NCBI GenBank assembly: GCA_018240595.1
Contig: JAFEFL010000049.1
Span: 1-64,000 of the forward strand
DNA from: Pseudomonadota bacterium
GTDB lineage: Bacteria; Pseudomonadota; Alphaproteobacteria; Rhizobiales; Xanthobacteraceae
Length of the DNA stretch: 64,000 bases
Reading direction: 5' to 3'
The position numbers were made by a program, and so were the translations under genes. The notes beneath the pieces are model-generated. The model was given only the letters and a program-made list of their open reading frames with translations, did not search any database and was not told the DNA's origin. Of the stretch, positions 18,018 to 27,167 are shown one piece after another. Within the stretch, counting starts at the first letter, position 1; every line of letters begins with the position of its first letter.

Positions 18018-18156
18018 CCCGTTTAACCGGCACCGCGTTTCTGCATCGAATACCGGGCAGGATGCGGCCGGTGCGGAGGCAGGCGGTATTTTCGCAAAAA
18101 TGATCCGTTGATATCATGTCCACGTATCACAAGGTGGACCCGGATTTCTTCGCGAC

Positions 18157-19524
18157 ATGTCTGTAGCCGACGAGCCACCAAGCATCCGCGACGGCGGTCG
18201 CGGTCAAGGCGTGGCGTATCTTCACGCCCTGGCCGATCACATGAGTCAGTTGGCCTGGATCGCCAACGGCTCGGGCTGGATCTATTGGTACAACAAACGC
18301 TGGTTCGACTATACCGGTACCACGCTCGACGAAATGGCGGGGTGGGGCTGGAAGAGCGTCCATCACCCGGATCACGTCGAGCGCGTCGTCGAACGCATAT
18401 CGCGGTCGTTTGAAACCGGCGAGCCCTGGGAAGACCTGTTTCCCCTCAAGGGCGCGTCGGGCGAGTATCGCTGGTTTCTGTCCCGCGCCTTGCCGATCCG
18501 GGACGAGACCGGCGCCGTCACCTGCTGGTTCGGCACGAATACCGACGTCACCGATCAGCGCGAAACGGAGCAGAAACTGCGCGATAGCGAGGAGCGCTTT
18601 CGCGCGCTCGCCGACTCGATGCCGCAACTCGTCTGGACGGCGAAGGCCGACGGCGTCGTCGATTACTACAGCTCGCGCATTCGCGATTTCGGCTTGATGC
18701 CGGTGCAGCCCGAGCAATGGCGCTGGGAAGACATGATCCACGCCGACGATCTGCAGCCGACGATCGAACACTGGCGCGCCGCCTCGCAGTCGCGCGAGCG
18801 GTATTCGTTTTCGCATCGGCTGAAAATGGCCGACGGGGCATACCGCTGGCATCTCAGCCGGGCCGAACCCGTGGTCGGAAAAAACGGCGAGTTGCGCTGG
18901 TTCGGCACGGCAACGGATATCGACGATCTCAAGGCGGCGCACGAACAACGTCGCATCCTGATCGAAGAGTTGACGCATCGCGTCAAGAACACGCTCACAC
19001 TCGTGCAAAGCATTGCGGTTCAGACCTTCCGCAAATCGGCCTCGCCCGAGGCGATGATGGTTTTCTCCGAGCGCCTGAATGCCTTGGCAGCCGCGCAGGA
19101 CGTGCTGACCCGGGATAACTGGCAGGCCGCGCCGTTGCGGGAGTTGCTGCTTGGCGTGATCGGCAACTTCGGCGCGGCTCGGGACCAGATCGTCATATCC
19201 GGCGAATACATCCTGTTGTCGGCGCGGGCCGCCGTCGTTGTCAGCATGGCCACCCACGAGCTGTGCACCAATGCGGTCAAGTATGGCGCCTTGTCGACGG
19301 ACGGGGGGCGGGTGGACCTGACCTGGCAGGCCCATTCGGAGACGCCGGATCAGGTGACCATTTGCTGGCGCGAACGGGGCGGGCCGGCGGTCACGACGCC
19401 GACGCGTGAGGGCTTCGGCACACGTTTGATCAAGGGATTGGCCGCGGACGTCCACGGCGTCGTCCATCTCGTCTATCGGCGAGACGGGCTGGAATGCACG
19501 ATATCCGGCCGCCTCGCCGGCTGA
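18157..19524 (+). CDS. PAS-PAS sensor histidine kinase, HWE/HisKA_2 type
   Basis: A 455-residue soluble sensor kinase without membrane segments. Two PAS domains occupy about 20-135 and 145-262, both followed by PAC-like strands (WFGTNTDVTD, WFGTATDIDD). The phosphoacceptor is His274 in ELTHRVKNTL, the hallmark of the HWE/HisKA_2 families common in Rhizobiales. The ATPase part has ELCTNAVKYGAL (N box) and GFGTRLIKG. No partner response regulator is adjacent; such kinases often act in general stress or light/redox signalling. The Crp/Fnr regulator 90 bases downstream could be functionally linked. Confidence 0.92.
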   Translation: MSVADEPPSIRDGGRGQGVAYLHALADHMSQLAWIANGSGWIYWYNKRWFDYTGTTLDEMAGWGWKSVHHPDHVERVVERISRSFETGEPWEDLFPLKGASGEYRWFLSRALPIRDETGAVTCWFGTNTDVTDQRETEQKLRDSEERFRALADSMPQLVWTAKADGVVDYYSSRIRDFGLMPVQPEQWRWEDMIHADDLQPTIEHWRAASQSRERYSFSHRLKMADGAYRWHLSRAEPVVGKNGELRWFGTATDIDDLKAAHEQRRILIEELTHRVKNTLTLVQSIAVQTFRKSASPEAMMVFSERLNALAAAQDVLTRDNWQAAPLRELLLGVIGNFGAARDQIVISGEYILLSARAAVVVSMATHELCTNAVKYGALSTDGGRVDLTWQAHSETPDQVTICWRERGGPAVTTPTREGFGTRLIKGLAADVHGVVHLVYRRDGLECTISGRLAG

Positions 19525-19613
19525 TCGCAACGCTTACGCGCGCTTGGTGGGTGGTCAAATCGAGGCCATACTTCGTCGAAAGACCATGACCGCCGCTTCG
19601 GAGACCGGACGAC

Positions 19614-20288
19614 GTGATTACGGGAGATCATCTGCGCCGGATCGCCTTCTGGTCGCACGACCTGACGGACGCCGAATTCGAGCGCGCGCGCCGCGGCATC
19701 GTCGAGAAGTCCTATGCGAAGGGCGCTTATGTCTGTCACCGCGGCGACCGCCTCGATTCATGGACTGGCGTCGCCGAGGGCCTGCTGAAAATCGCGTCGA
19801 TGTCGCGCAGCGGCAAAGCGGTGACATTGGCCGGCATTCGCACCCATGGCTGGTTCGGCGAGGGCACCGTGCTCAAGCACGAGGCGCGGCAATATGACCT
19901 CGTCGCGCTGCGCGATACGCGCCTGGCGCTGATGGATCGCGCCACTTTTCTCTGGCTGTTCGAGAACAGCGTCGCCTTCAACCGCTTCCTCGTCGGCCAG
20001 CTCAACGAGCGACTCGGCCAATTCATCGCCTTCGTCGAATATGACCGCATGCTCGACGCGCCGGCTCGCCTCGCCCGCAACGTGGCATGGCTGTTCAATC
20101 CGGTGCTCTATCGCAATCCCAGCCCGCATCTTGAAATTTCGCAGGAAGAGATCGGCCTGCTGTGCGGCATGTCGCGGCAGATGGCGAACAAGAGCCTGCA
20201 GCTTCTCGAGCAGAAGGGGCTGCTGCGCATCGAGCATGGCGGCATCACCATCCTCGATCCCGAACGGCTTGCGCGTTACGGCACCTGA
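19614..20288 (+). CDS. Crp/Fnr family transcriptional regulator
   Basis: A 224-residue regulator with an N-terminal cyclic-nucleotide-binding fold (about 25-140) and a C-terminal winged helix-turn-helix (ISQEEIGLLCGMSRQMANK then LLEQKGLLRI). No cluster of cysteines as in Fnr is present, so it is not an iron-sulfur oxygen sensor. The start is GTG at 19614 with GGAG about ten bases before it. It sits directly ahead of the 363-base gap and the acyl-CoA ligase/Liv module, which it may regulate; that is inference from position only. Confidence 0.9.
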   Translation: MITGDHLRRIAFWSHDLTDAEFERARRGIVEKSYAKGAYVCHRGDRLDSWTGVAEGLLKIASMSRSGKAVTLAGIRTHGWFGEGTVLKHEARQYDLVALRDTRLALMDRATFLWLFENSVAFNRFLVGQLNERLGQFIAFVEYDRMLDAPARLARNVAWLFNPVLYRNPSPHLEISQEEIGLLCGMSRQMANKSLQLLEQKGLLRIEHGGITILDPERLARYGT

Positions 20289-20651
20289 CGCCGACGAAAA
20301 AGGCCGCGGCTCATTTTGGAGACCGCGGCGGCGGACGAAATTCGTGCCGATGTTTGTTTGATATTTGCTGCGATGCGGAAAATGGCCGATATCCCGGCAT
20401 GCATAGCCAACAAGGCCCCACCTTGTCTGTCAAGCGCCCTGTTGCGGTCGGTCCTATTATATTCAAACTGCCGAATGAAAAGTTCTAGGCCGTGGAATGG
20501 TTTAACCGCTTACCGCGGCGACATGACGGGCGCCCAAGACTTGACCATGCTGCGACGGTGATTTCTTATCGGCGCTAACAAAGACCGCTCTGAAAGAGCG
20601 GCGAGGGGAAATGGCCGGCGCGAGCGGCGTCCGGTTACCGGGAGGATAGCT
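20289..20651. other. Gene-free interval before the acyl-CoA ligase/Liv module
   Basis: No credible gene is seen; short open frames here lack family features or ribosome sites. The stretch is more AT-rich than its surroundings, as expected for a promoter region, with TATTATATT at about 20455-20463. A short perfect hairpin, CCGCTCT/AGAGCGG (20585-20601), lies in the probable leader, and the GGGAGG ribosome site for the ligase is at 20639-20644. I cannot assign a promoter or an operator with confidence. Confidence 0.5.
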
Positions 20652-22628
20652 GTGGCGTCCACTGTCGCCGCGCGCGCGGACACGTTTCCGAAGCTGCTGG
20701 CCCGCAATGCCCGCGATTTCGCGGCGCGGCCGGCCATGCGCCACAAGGATCTCGGCATCTGGCAGACCTGGACCTGGGCGCAGACCGAGGAGATCGTCCG
20801 CGCCTATGCGGTCGGCCTGTCGCAACTCGGCCTCAAGCGCGGCGAAACCATCGCCATCATCGGCTCCAACCGGCCGAAGCTCTATTGGTCGATCCTCGCC
20901 GCGCAAACACTCGGCGCGGTGCCGGTGCCGGTCTATGCCGATGCCGTCGCCGACGAACTCGCCTACGTGCTCAAGCACGCCGACGTGCGTTTCGCCGCCG
21001 TGGAAGATCAGGAGCAGGTCGACAAGATCCAGTCGGTGCAGGATCGTCTGCCGCGGCTCGAATGGATGTTCTACGACGAGCCGCGCGGTTTGCGCGATTA
21101 CGACCACAGCCGTCTGCGTTCCATGGAGGACGTGATCGGCGACGGCCGCAAGGCGCTCGCCACTGACGCCAAGCTCGGCGCATGGCTCGACGACGAGATC
21201 GCCACGACCAAGGGTGCCGATCCCTCGATCATTCTCTATACGTCCGGCACCACGGGCCAGTCGAAGGGCGTGGTGCTGTCGGGCGAACGCTCGATCGCGG
21301 CTGCGACCGATACGGTCAATTTCGACCACCTCGACGAGAACGACGTGGCGCTGGCCTATCTGCCGCTCGCCTGGGTTGGCGATCACTACCTCAATTTCGC
21401 GCAGGGCCTGGTGGCCGGCTTCTGCATGGCCTGCCCGGAGAACGCCGACACGGCGATGGCGGACCTGCGCGAGATCGGACCGACATTCTACTTCGCGCCG
21501 CCACGTACGCTGGAGGCGCTGCTCACCCGGGTGATGATCCGTATGGAGGACGCCGGCGCGCTCAAGCGCCGCATCTTCCATTATTTCATCGGCGTCGCGC
21601 GGCAATACGGCGAGCGCATTCTCAATGGCGAGAAAGTGCCGCTGACCGGCCGCATCCTCTACGGCATCGGTAGTCTGCTCGTGTACGGGCCGCTGAAGAA
21701 CGTGCTCGGCTTCTCGCGCGTGCGCGTCGCCTACACCGCCGGCGAGGCCATCGGGCCGGACCTGTTTGCCTTCTACCGCTCGATCGGGCTGAACCTGAAG
21801 CAGCTCTACGGCCAGACCGAGGCTTTCCTCTACGTCACCGCGCAGCCGGACGGCGCCATCTATTCCGACACGGTGGGCCCGGCCTGTCCGAACGTCGACA
21901 TCAAGATCGCCGACAGCGGCGAGGTGCTGTTCAGGTCGCCGGGCATGTTCACCGGCTACTTCCGGGACGACGCCAAGACCGCCGAAGTGATGACGCCGGA
22001 CGGCTACGTCAAGACCGGCGATGCCGGCTTTTTCGACGACAAGACCGGCCAGCTCAAGATCATCGACCGCGCCAAGGACGTCGGCAAGCTCAATGACGGC
22101 ACCCTGTTTGCGCCGAAATACATCGAGAACAAGCTCAAGTTCTTTCCCAATATCCGCGAGGCGGTGGCCTATGGCGACGGCCGCGATTTCGTGACGGTGA
22201 TGCTCAACATCGATCTCACCGCAGTCGGCTCCTGGGCCGAGCGCAACAACGTCGCCTATGCCTCCTATCAGGAGCTCGCCGGCCACCCGCTGGTCTACGA
22301 CATGCTGGAGAAGAACGTCGCCGAGGTGAACCGCTCGCTCGCCGCCGACAAGATGATGGCGGGGGCGCAGATCAGGCGCTTCCTGGTGCTGCACAAGGAG
22401 CTCGACGCCGACGACGGCGAGCTGACGCGCACGCAGAAGGTGCGCCGCGGCTTCGTCGCCGAGCGCTACGCGCCTCTTATCAACGCGCTCTATGACGGCT
22501 CGACCGAGGCCGACATTTCCACCGAGGTGACCTTCGAGGACGGCCGCAAGGGCACCATCAGCGCCCGCGTCAGGATCCGCGACATGAAGCTTGAACCGGT
22601 GCCGAGGGTGAGGAAGGCGGCAGCATGA
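20652..22628 (+). CDS. AMP-binding long-chain acyl-CoA synthetase-like protein
   Basis: A 658-residue adenylate-forming ligase that activates a carboxylic acid to its CoA thioester. The P-loop YTSGTTGQSKG is at about 195-205, YGQTEAF forms the A5 motif, TGDAGFFDD the A7 motif, and IDRAKDVGKLNDGT the hinge. The length and the KLNDG hinge fit the large long-chain/bubblegum-type branch. The start is GTG at 20652 with GGGAGG at 20639. Its stop overlaps livG by four bases (ATGA), so it leads a seven-gene operon coupling uptake to CoA activation. Substrate may be a fatty or aryl acid. Confidence 0.9.
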   Translation: MASTVAARADTFPKLLARNARDFAARPAMRHKDLGIWQTWTWAQTEEIVRAYAVGLSQLGLKRGETIAIIGSNRPKLYWSILAAQTLGAVPVPVYADAVADELAYVLKHADVRFAAVEDQEQVDKIQSVQDRLPRLEWMFYDEPRGLRDYDHSRLRSMEDVIGDGRKALATDAKLGAWLDDEIATTKGADPSIILYTSGTTGQSKGVVLSGERSIAAATDTVNFDHLDENDVALAYLPLAWVGDHYLNFAQGLVAGFCMACPENADTAMADLREIGPTFYFAPPRTLEALLTRVMIRMEDAGALKRRIFHYFIGVARQYGERILNGEKVPLTGRILYGIGSLLVYGPLKNVLGFSRVRVAYTAGEAIGPDLFAFYRSIGLNLKQLYGQTEAFLYVTAQPDGAIYSDTVGPACPNVDIKIADSGEVLFRSPGMFTGYFRDDAKTAEVMTPDGYVKTGDAGFFDDKTGQLKIIDRAKDVGKLNDGTLFAPKYIENKLKFFPNIREAVAYGDGRDFVTVMLNIDLTAVGSWAERNNVAYASYQELAGHPLVYDMLEKNVAEVNRSLAADKMMAGAQIRRFLVLHKELDADDGELTRTQKVRRGFVAERYAPLINALYDGSTEADISTEVTFEDGRKGTISARVRIRDMKLEPVPRVRKAAA

Positions 22629-23428
22629 GAGCCCCCGACTCCGAGTCGAAGACCCGCGTCGGCGACGTGCTGCTGGCGGTCGAGGACGTGTCGCTGGCCT
22701 TCGGCGGCGTCAAGGCGATCAGCGGTGTGTCGTTCGACATCCGCCAGGGCGAGATCCGCGCGATCATCGGCCCAAACGGCGCTGGCAAGACGTCGATGCT
22801 CAACGTCATCAACGGCTTCTATCACCCGCAGCAGGGCCGTATCACCTTCAAGGGTGCGACGCGCGCCAAGATGCGCCCCTACGAGGCAGCCGCCGGCGGC
22901 ATCGCCCGCACGTTCCAGAATGTGGCGCTGTTTCGCGGAATGTCGGCGCTCGACAACATCATGGCCGGGCGCACGCTGAAGATGAACCGCTCGCTGATCT
23001 GGCAGTTGCTACGCTTCGGCCCGGCGATGCGCGAGGAGGTCGAGCACCGGCGCTTCGTCGAGGAGATCATCGACTTCCTCAAAATTCAGGAAATCCGCCG
23101 CACGCCGGTCGGTCGGCTGCCTTACGGCCTGCAGAAGCGCGTCGAGCTCGGTCGCGCGCTGGCGATGGAGCCTGAACTCCTGCTGCTCGACGAGCCGATG
23201 GCCGGCATGAATCTCGAGGAGAAGGAGGACATGTCGCGCTTCATCCTCGACGTCAACGACTACTACGGCACGACCATCGCGCTGATCGAACACGACATGG
23301 GCGTGGTCATGGACCTGTCCGACCGCGTCGTCGTCCTCGATCACGGCATCAAGATCGCCGACGGCACGCCGGCCGAGGTGATGAAGGACCAGGCGGTGAT
23401 CGATGCCTATCTCGGCGTGTCGCATTAA
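22625..23428 (+). CDS. Branched-chain amino acid-type ABC transporter ATPase (LivG-like)
   Basis: A 267-residue ABC ATPase of the LivG type. Walker A is IIGPNGAGKTSML, the family-specific GIARTFQNVALF follows, the signature is LPYGLQKRVELGRAL and Walker B is LLLLDEPMAGMN. The signature Ser-Gly-Gly is replaced by LPYGLQ, which is normal for LivG-like proteins. The first 15 residues are an extra hydrophilic extension. Overlaps the ligase gene by four bases; the permease begins nine bases downstream. Confidence 0.92.
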   Translation: MRAPDSESKTRVGDVLLAVEDVSLAFGGVKAISGVSFDIRQGEIRAIIGPNGAGKTSMLNVINGFYHPQQGRITFKGATRAKMRPYEAAAGGIARTFQNVALFRGMSALDNIMAGRTLKMNRSLIWQLLRFGPAMREEVEHRRFVEEIIDFLKIQEIRRTPVGRLPYGLQKRVELGRALAMEPELLLLDEPMAGMNLEEKEDMSRFILDVNDYYGTTIALIEHDMGVVMDLSDRVVVLDHGIKIADGTPAEVMKDQAVIDAYLGVSH

Positions 23429-23437
23429 GGACGGGTG

Positions 23438-24394
23438 ATGGACCTTCTGTACAAAGTCTTCCTCGATCCCTTCGTGCAGATGGGCACGGCACCGGACCTT
23501 TTGGTGCAGACGCTGTGGGATGGCCTCGTCGCCGGCGTCCTCTATTCGCTGATCGCGCTCGGCTTCGTGCTGATCTTCAAGGCCTCCGGCGTGTTCAATT
23601 TCGCGCAGGGCATCATGGTGGTGTTCGCGGCGCTGACCCTGGTCGGCCTGCACGAGAAGGGCGTGCCGGCCTATCTCGCGCTCGCCATCACGCTCGCCGT
23701 GATGTTCGGCCTCGCCGTCGGCGTCGAGCGCCTGATGCTGCGCCCGCTGGTCAATCAGCCCGACATCATTCTGTTCATGGCGACCTTCGGTCTCACCTAT
23801 TTCCTCATCGGCTTCGGCGAACTGGTATTCGGCGGCAACCCCAAGGTGATGATCGCCAGCGAACTCGGCCTGCCGAAGGGTGCGGTCGATATCAACTTCG
23901 CCGGCGGCTTCGTCTCGCTGCAGAAGATCGACATTGCCGCCGCCATCATCGCCTCGCTGATGGTCGCAGCGCTTGCCGTGTTCTTCCAAAAGACCCGCAT
24001 CGGACGGGCGCTTCGCGCCGTCGCCGACAGCCACAAGGCGGCTTTGTCGGTCGGCATCTCGCTCAACCAGATCTGGGTGATCGTTTGGTTCGCCGCCGGT
24101 GTCGTCGCGCTGGCGACCGGCATCATGTGGGGCGCGCGTTCGGAAGTGTCCTTCGCGCTGCAAATCATCGCGCTCAAGGCGCTGCCGGTCCTGATCCTCG
24201 GCGGCTTCACTTCGATCCCGGGCGCCATCGTCGGCGGTCTGATCATCGGCATCGGCGAGAAGGTCGGCGAGTTCTACTGGGGGCCGCTGCTCGGCTCCGG
24301 CATCGAGACCTGGCTCGCTTACGTCATCGCGCTCGTCTTCCTGCTGTTCCGGCCGCAGGGCCTGTTCGGCGAGAAGATCATCGAACGGATATGA
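23438..24394 (+). CDS. Branched-chain amino acid-type ABC permease (LivH-like)
   Basis: A 318-residue polytopic permease of the LivH family, with the typical GLVAGVLYSLIALGFVLIFKA-like opening region and a C-terminal GLFGEKIIERI tail. GTG at 23435 is in frame, but the ATG at 23438 has AAGGA about seven bases upstream. The gene sits in the order G-H-M-K-F. A palindromic 43-base repeat separates it from livM. Confidence 0.9.
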   Translation: MDLLYKVFLDPFVQMGTAPDLLVQTLWDGLVAGVLYSLIALGFVLIFKASGVFNFAQGIMVVFAALTLVGLHEKGVPAYLALAITLAVMFGLAVGVERLMLRPLVNQPDIILFMATFGLTYFLIGFGELVFGGNPKVMIASELGLPKGAVDINFAGGFVSLQKIDIAAAIIASLMVAALAVFFQKTRIGRALRAVADSHKAALSVGISLNQIWVIVWFAAGVVALATGIMWGARSEVSFALQIIALKALPVLILGGFTSIPGAIVGGLIIGIGEKVGEFYWGPLLGSGIETWLAYVIALVFLLFRPQGLFGEKIIERI

Positions 24395-24395
24395 C

Positions 24396-24438
24396 CATGA
24401 CCCCGAAAAGTGGGAGCCGGCTTTCGGATCAGATCATG
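24396..24438. repeat. 43-bp palindromic intergenic repeat, copy 1
   Basis: It begins CATGACCCCGAAAAGTGGGA and ends CTTTCGGATCAGATCATG; the ends are nearly inverted copies. The copy at 32208-32250 read on the opposite strand differs at only four of 43 positions. The element starts one base after the livH stop, in the 61-base livH-livM gap, so it is transcribed inside the operon and can fold into a hairpin. From memory, this GAAAAGTGGG-type element is frequent in Bradyrhizobium-type genomes. Confidence 0.85.
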
Positions 24439-24455
24439 GTCGAGAAAGAATAGTC

Positions 24456-25532
24456 ATGTTCTATCGCGAGGCGGGCCAGTTCAAGACCAGCTACACCGCC
24501 GACATGTCGGTGTTCCCGATCCTGCAGGATCGGGTCGGTCTGGCGATCATTCTGATCGTCGCCGTCGCCATCATTCCGTTTTTCGGCAGCGGCTTCCTGC
24601 TGCAGGCGGTGATGACGCCGTTCCTCGTCTTCGCGCTGGCGACCATCGGTCTCAATCTGCTGACCGGCTACACCGGGCTGTTGTCGCTCGGCACCGGCGC
24701 CTTCATGGGCGTAGGGGCCTATGCCTGCTACAAGCTGACGACCTATTTCCCCGACGTGAACCTGATCGTCTGGATCATCGTTTCCGGCTTCTTCTCGGCG
24801 GCCGTCGGGGTGCTGTTCGGCCTGCCGTCGCTGCGCATCAAGGGCTTCTATCTGGCGGTGGCGACGCTCGCCGCACAGTTCTTCCTGTCCTGGTGCTTCA
24901 TCCGCCAGCCGTGGTTCTACAATTACAATGTCTCCGGCGCGATCGAGGTGCCGACGCGCACGTTGTTTGGCATTCCGATTACCGGTGCGACGTCGAGCGA
25001 CGCGACCCGCTATTTCATCGTGCTCGGCTTCGTCATTGCCATGACCTGGCTCGCTTCAAACCTCGTGCATGGCCGCATCGGCCGCATGTGGATGGCGGTG
25101 CGCGACATGGATCTCGCCGCCGAACTGATCGGCATCCGGCTGTTGCGCACCAAGCTGCTCGCCTTCGCCATCTCGTCGTTTTATTGCGGCGTTGCCGGCG
25201 CGCTGATGGTGTTCATGTGGTACGGCAGCGCCGAACCGTCGGTGTTCGACGTCAATCTATCGTTCTATATCCTTTTCATGGTCATTATCGGCGGCCTTGG
25301 CAGCCTGACCGGCTCGTTCTTCGGCGCGGCGCTGATCTACATCCTGCCGATCCTGCTGCGCTACGTGCCGGCGGAGTTCGGCATGCCGATCCAGTCGTCC
25401 ACCGTCGAGCACATCCAGTACATGGTGATCGGCGCATTGATCGTGTTTTTCCTGATCGTCGAGCCGGCGGGTCTCGCCCGGCTCTGGCAGGTCGGCAAGC
25501 AGAAACTGAGGGTGTGGCCTTTCCCCTATTGA
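24456..25532 (+). CDS. Branched-chain amino acid-type ABC permease (LivM-like)
   Basis: A 358-residue second permease of the Liv-type importer, with about ten membrane segments. Family features are LNLLTGYTGLLSLGTGAFMGVGAY and the cytoplasmic EAA-like loop RIGRMWMAVRDMDLAAELIGI. It has a longer N-terminal part (about 40 residues before the first segment cluster) than E. coli LivM core, which is common in alphaproteobacteria. It forms the channel with the LivH-like protein. Confidence 0.92.
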   Translation: MFYREAGQFKTSYTADMSVFPILQDRVGLAIILIVAVAIIPFFGSGFLLQAVMTPFLVFALATIGLNLLTGYTGLLSLGTGAFMGVGAYACYKLTTYFPDVNLIVWIIVSGFFSAAVGVLFGLPSLRIKGFYLAVATLAAQFFLSWCFIRQPWFYNYNVSGAIEVPTRTLFGIPITGATSSDATRYFIVLGFVIAMTWLASNLVHGRIGRMWMAVRDMDLAAELIGIRLLRTKLLAFAISSFYCGVAGALMVFMWYGSAEPSVFDVNLSFYILFMVIIGGLGSLTGSFFGAALIYILPILLRYVPAEFGMPIQSSTVEHIQYMVIGALIVFFLIVEPAGLARLWQVGKQKLRVWPFPY

Positions 25533-25643
25533 GGGGCGCGCACTGTCAGCCAAGCCCCGCAAAGGGGGAGGCCGCAAGCCCGGAAAGGCGCGCGGCCGGC
25601 AGTCAACAGGCGGCCTTTCGCCGCCGGAGATGGAGGGAACGTG

Positions 25644-26966
25644 ATGCGAATGAAGCATGCTCTGCTCGGCGCGGCCGTGATGGTCTCCGCCGCGTTGCCG
25701 CTGGCGCCCGCGAGCGCCGCCGATACGATCTATGTGCCGCTGTTCTCGTACCGCACCGGCCCGTTCGCCGGCTCCGGCACGCCGATCGTCAACGGCATGG
25801 CCGACTATCTCAACATGCTCAACGAGCGCGACGGCGGCATCGGCGGCGTCAAGCTCGTCGTTGAGGAATGCGAGACCGGCTACGACACCAAGAAGGGCCT
25901 CGAGTGCTACGAGCAGGTGAAGTCCAAGAACCCGGTGGTGGTCAATCCGTACTCGACCGGCATCACTCTGCCGCTCATCCCGAAGGCCGCGATCGACAAG
26001 GTTCCGATCCTGTCGATGGCCTACGGCCTGTCGGCGTCGGCTGACGGCAACACCTTCCCGTGGGTATTCAATCCGCCGGCCACCTATTGGGATGGCGCCT
26101 CGATGTTCGTCGCCTATGCCGGCCAGCAGGAAGGCGGCATGGAAAAGCTCAAGGGCAAGAAGCTCGGCCTCGTCTATCTCGACGCGCCCTACGGCAAGGA
26201 GCCGATCCCGGTGCTCGAGGCGTTGGCCAAGGACTATGGCTTCGAACTGAAGCTCTATCCGGTGCCGGCGGCCGAAATGCAGAACCAGTCGTCGCAGTGG
26301 CTCAACATCCGCCGCGACCGTCCGGACTGGCTCTATCTGCAGGGCTTCGGCGCCATGAACCCGACGGCGGTGAAGGAAGCCGCCAAGAATAACTTCAAGA
26401 TGGACCACCTGATCGGTAACTGGTGGGCCGGTGGCGACGACGATGCGCGTCCGGCCGGCGACGGTGCGAAGGGTTACCTGTCGCTGAACTTCAACCAGGT
26501 CGGCACCGACATCCCGGTGATCCAGGACATCATCAAGTATCTCGTGGACAAGGGTAAGAGCCAAACGCCGAAGGATAAGGTCGGCGAGAACCTCTACAAC
26601 CGCGGCGTCTACAACTCGATGATCATCGCCGAAGGCATCCGCAACGCGCAGAAGCTCAGCGGCAAGAAGGTGATCGACGGCGCTGACATGCGTCGCGGCC
26701 TCGAGACCCTCGTCATTGACGAAGCGCGTCTCAAGGAAATGGGCGCCGCCGGCTTCGTCGCGCCCGTCAAGGTCACCTGCGCCGACCATAACGGCCACAA
26801 CGCCGCCTATATGGCGAAGTGGGACGGCACCAAGTGGACCAAGGGCTCTGACTGGATCCAGCCGATCAAGGCCAAGGTCGAGCCGCTGATCGACGAAGCC
26901 GCCAAGGCTTATGCCGCCGGCAATGCCGGCTGGCCGAAGCGTACCGAAGCCTGCGACGCGAAGTAG
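25644..26966 (+). CDS. ABC transporter substrate-binding protein (LivK-like)
   Basis: A 440-residue periplasmic binding protein of the branched-chain amino acid type 1 fold. A signal peptide ends at about residue 26 (ASA before ADTIYVPLF). The mature start has FSYRTGPFAGSGTPIVNG, which positions the ligand between two lobes; VVEECETGYDTKKGLECYE is the usual second segment. Such proteins in rhizobia bind amino acids, but many bind aromatic acids or fatty acids, and the two flanking CoA ligases make a carboxylate more likely. ATG at 25644 is preferred over GTG at 25641 given GGAGGG six bases before. Confidence 0.93.
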   Translation: MRMKHALLGAAVMVSAALPLAPASAADTIYVPLFSYRTGPFAGSGTPIVNGMADYLNMLNERDGGIGGVKLVVEECETGYDTKKGLECYEQVKSKNPVVVNPYSTGITLPLIPKAAIDKVPILSMAYGLSASADGNTFPWVFNPPATYWDGASMFVAYAGQQEGGMEKLKGKKLGLVYLDAPYGKEPIPVLEALAKDYGFELKLYPVPAAEMQNQSSQWLNIRRDRPDWLYLQGFGAMNPTAVKEAAKNNFKMDHLIGNWWAGGDDDARPAGDGAKGYLSLNFNQVGTDIPVIQDIIKYLVDKGKSQTPKDKVGENLYNRGVYNSMIIAEGIRNAQKLSGKKVIDGADMRRGLETLVIDEARLKEMGAAGFVAPVKVTCADHNGHNAAYMAKWDGTKWTKGSDWIQPIKAKVEPLIDEAAKAYAAGNAGWPKRTEACDAK

Positions 26967-26975
26967 GGAGGCTTC

Positions 26976-27152
26976 TTACCCTCTCCTTGTGGGGAGGCAT
27001 AGGTGGCCCCCGGCCACCGTTCTTGAGTGAAACGCCGATGCTTTGCATCGGCTATGGAGCGAAAGCGAGCGGGGTGGGGGTCGCTGCGATCACCCCCACC
27101 CCACTCACCTCACTGTGTTCGGTGAGTGACCCTCCCCACAAGGGGAGGGTAA
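26976..27152. repeat. Composite palindromic element between livK and livF
   Basis: Long outer arms, CTCTCCTTGTGGGGAG-like at about 26976-26996 and CTCCCCACAAGGGGAGGG-like at about 27132-27152, are inverted copies. Inside lie two further palindromes: GCCGATGC/GCATCGGC with a TTT loop near 27035-27053, and GGGGTGGGGGT paired with ACCCCCACCCC near 27069-27100. It looks like a REP/MITE-like insertion. It separates the binding-protein gene from the second ATPase. Confidence 0.75.
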
Positions 27153-27167
27153 AGAAAGGCAGATGCC

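Noticed and set aside
20316..20561. Short plus-strand frame (81 codons) in the gap before the acyl-CoA ligase
   Set aside because: No ribosome site, no family resemblance; the stretch looks like a promoter region.
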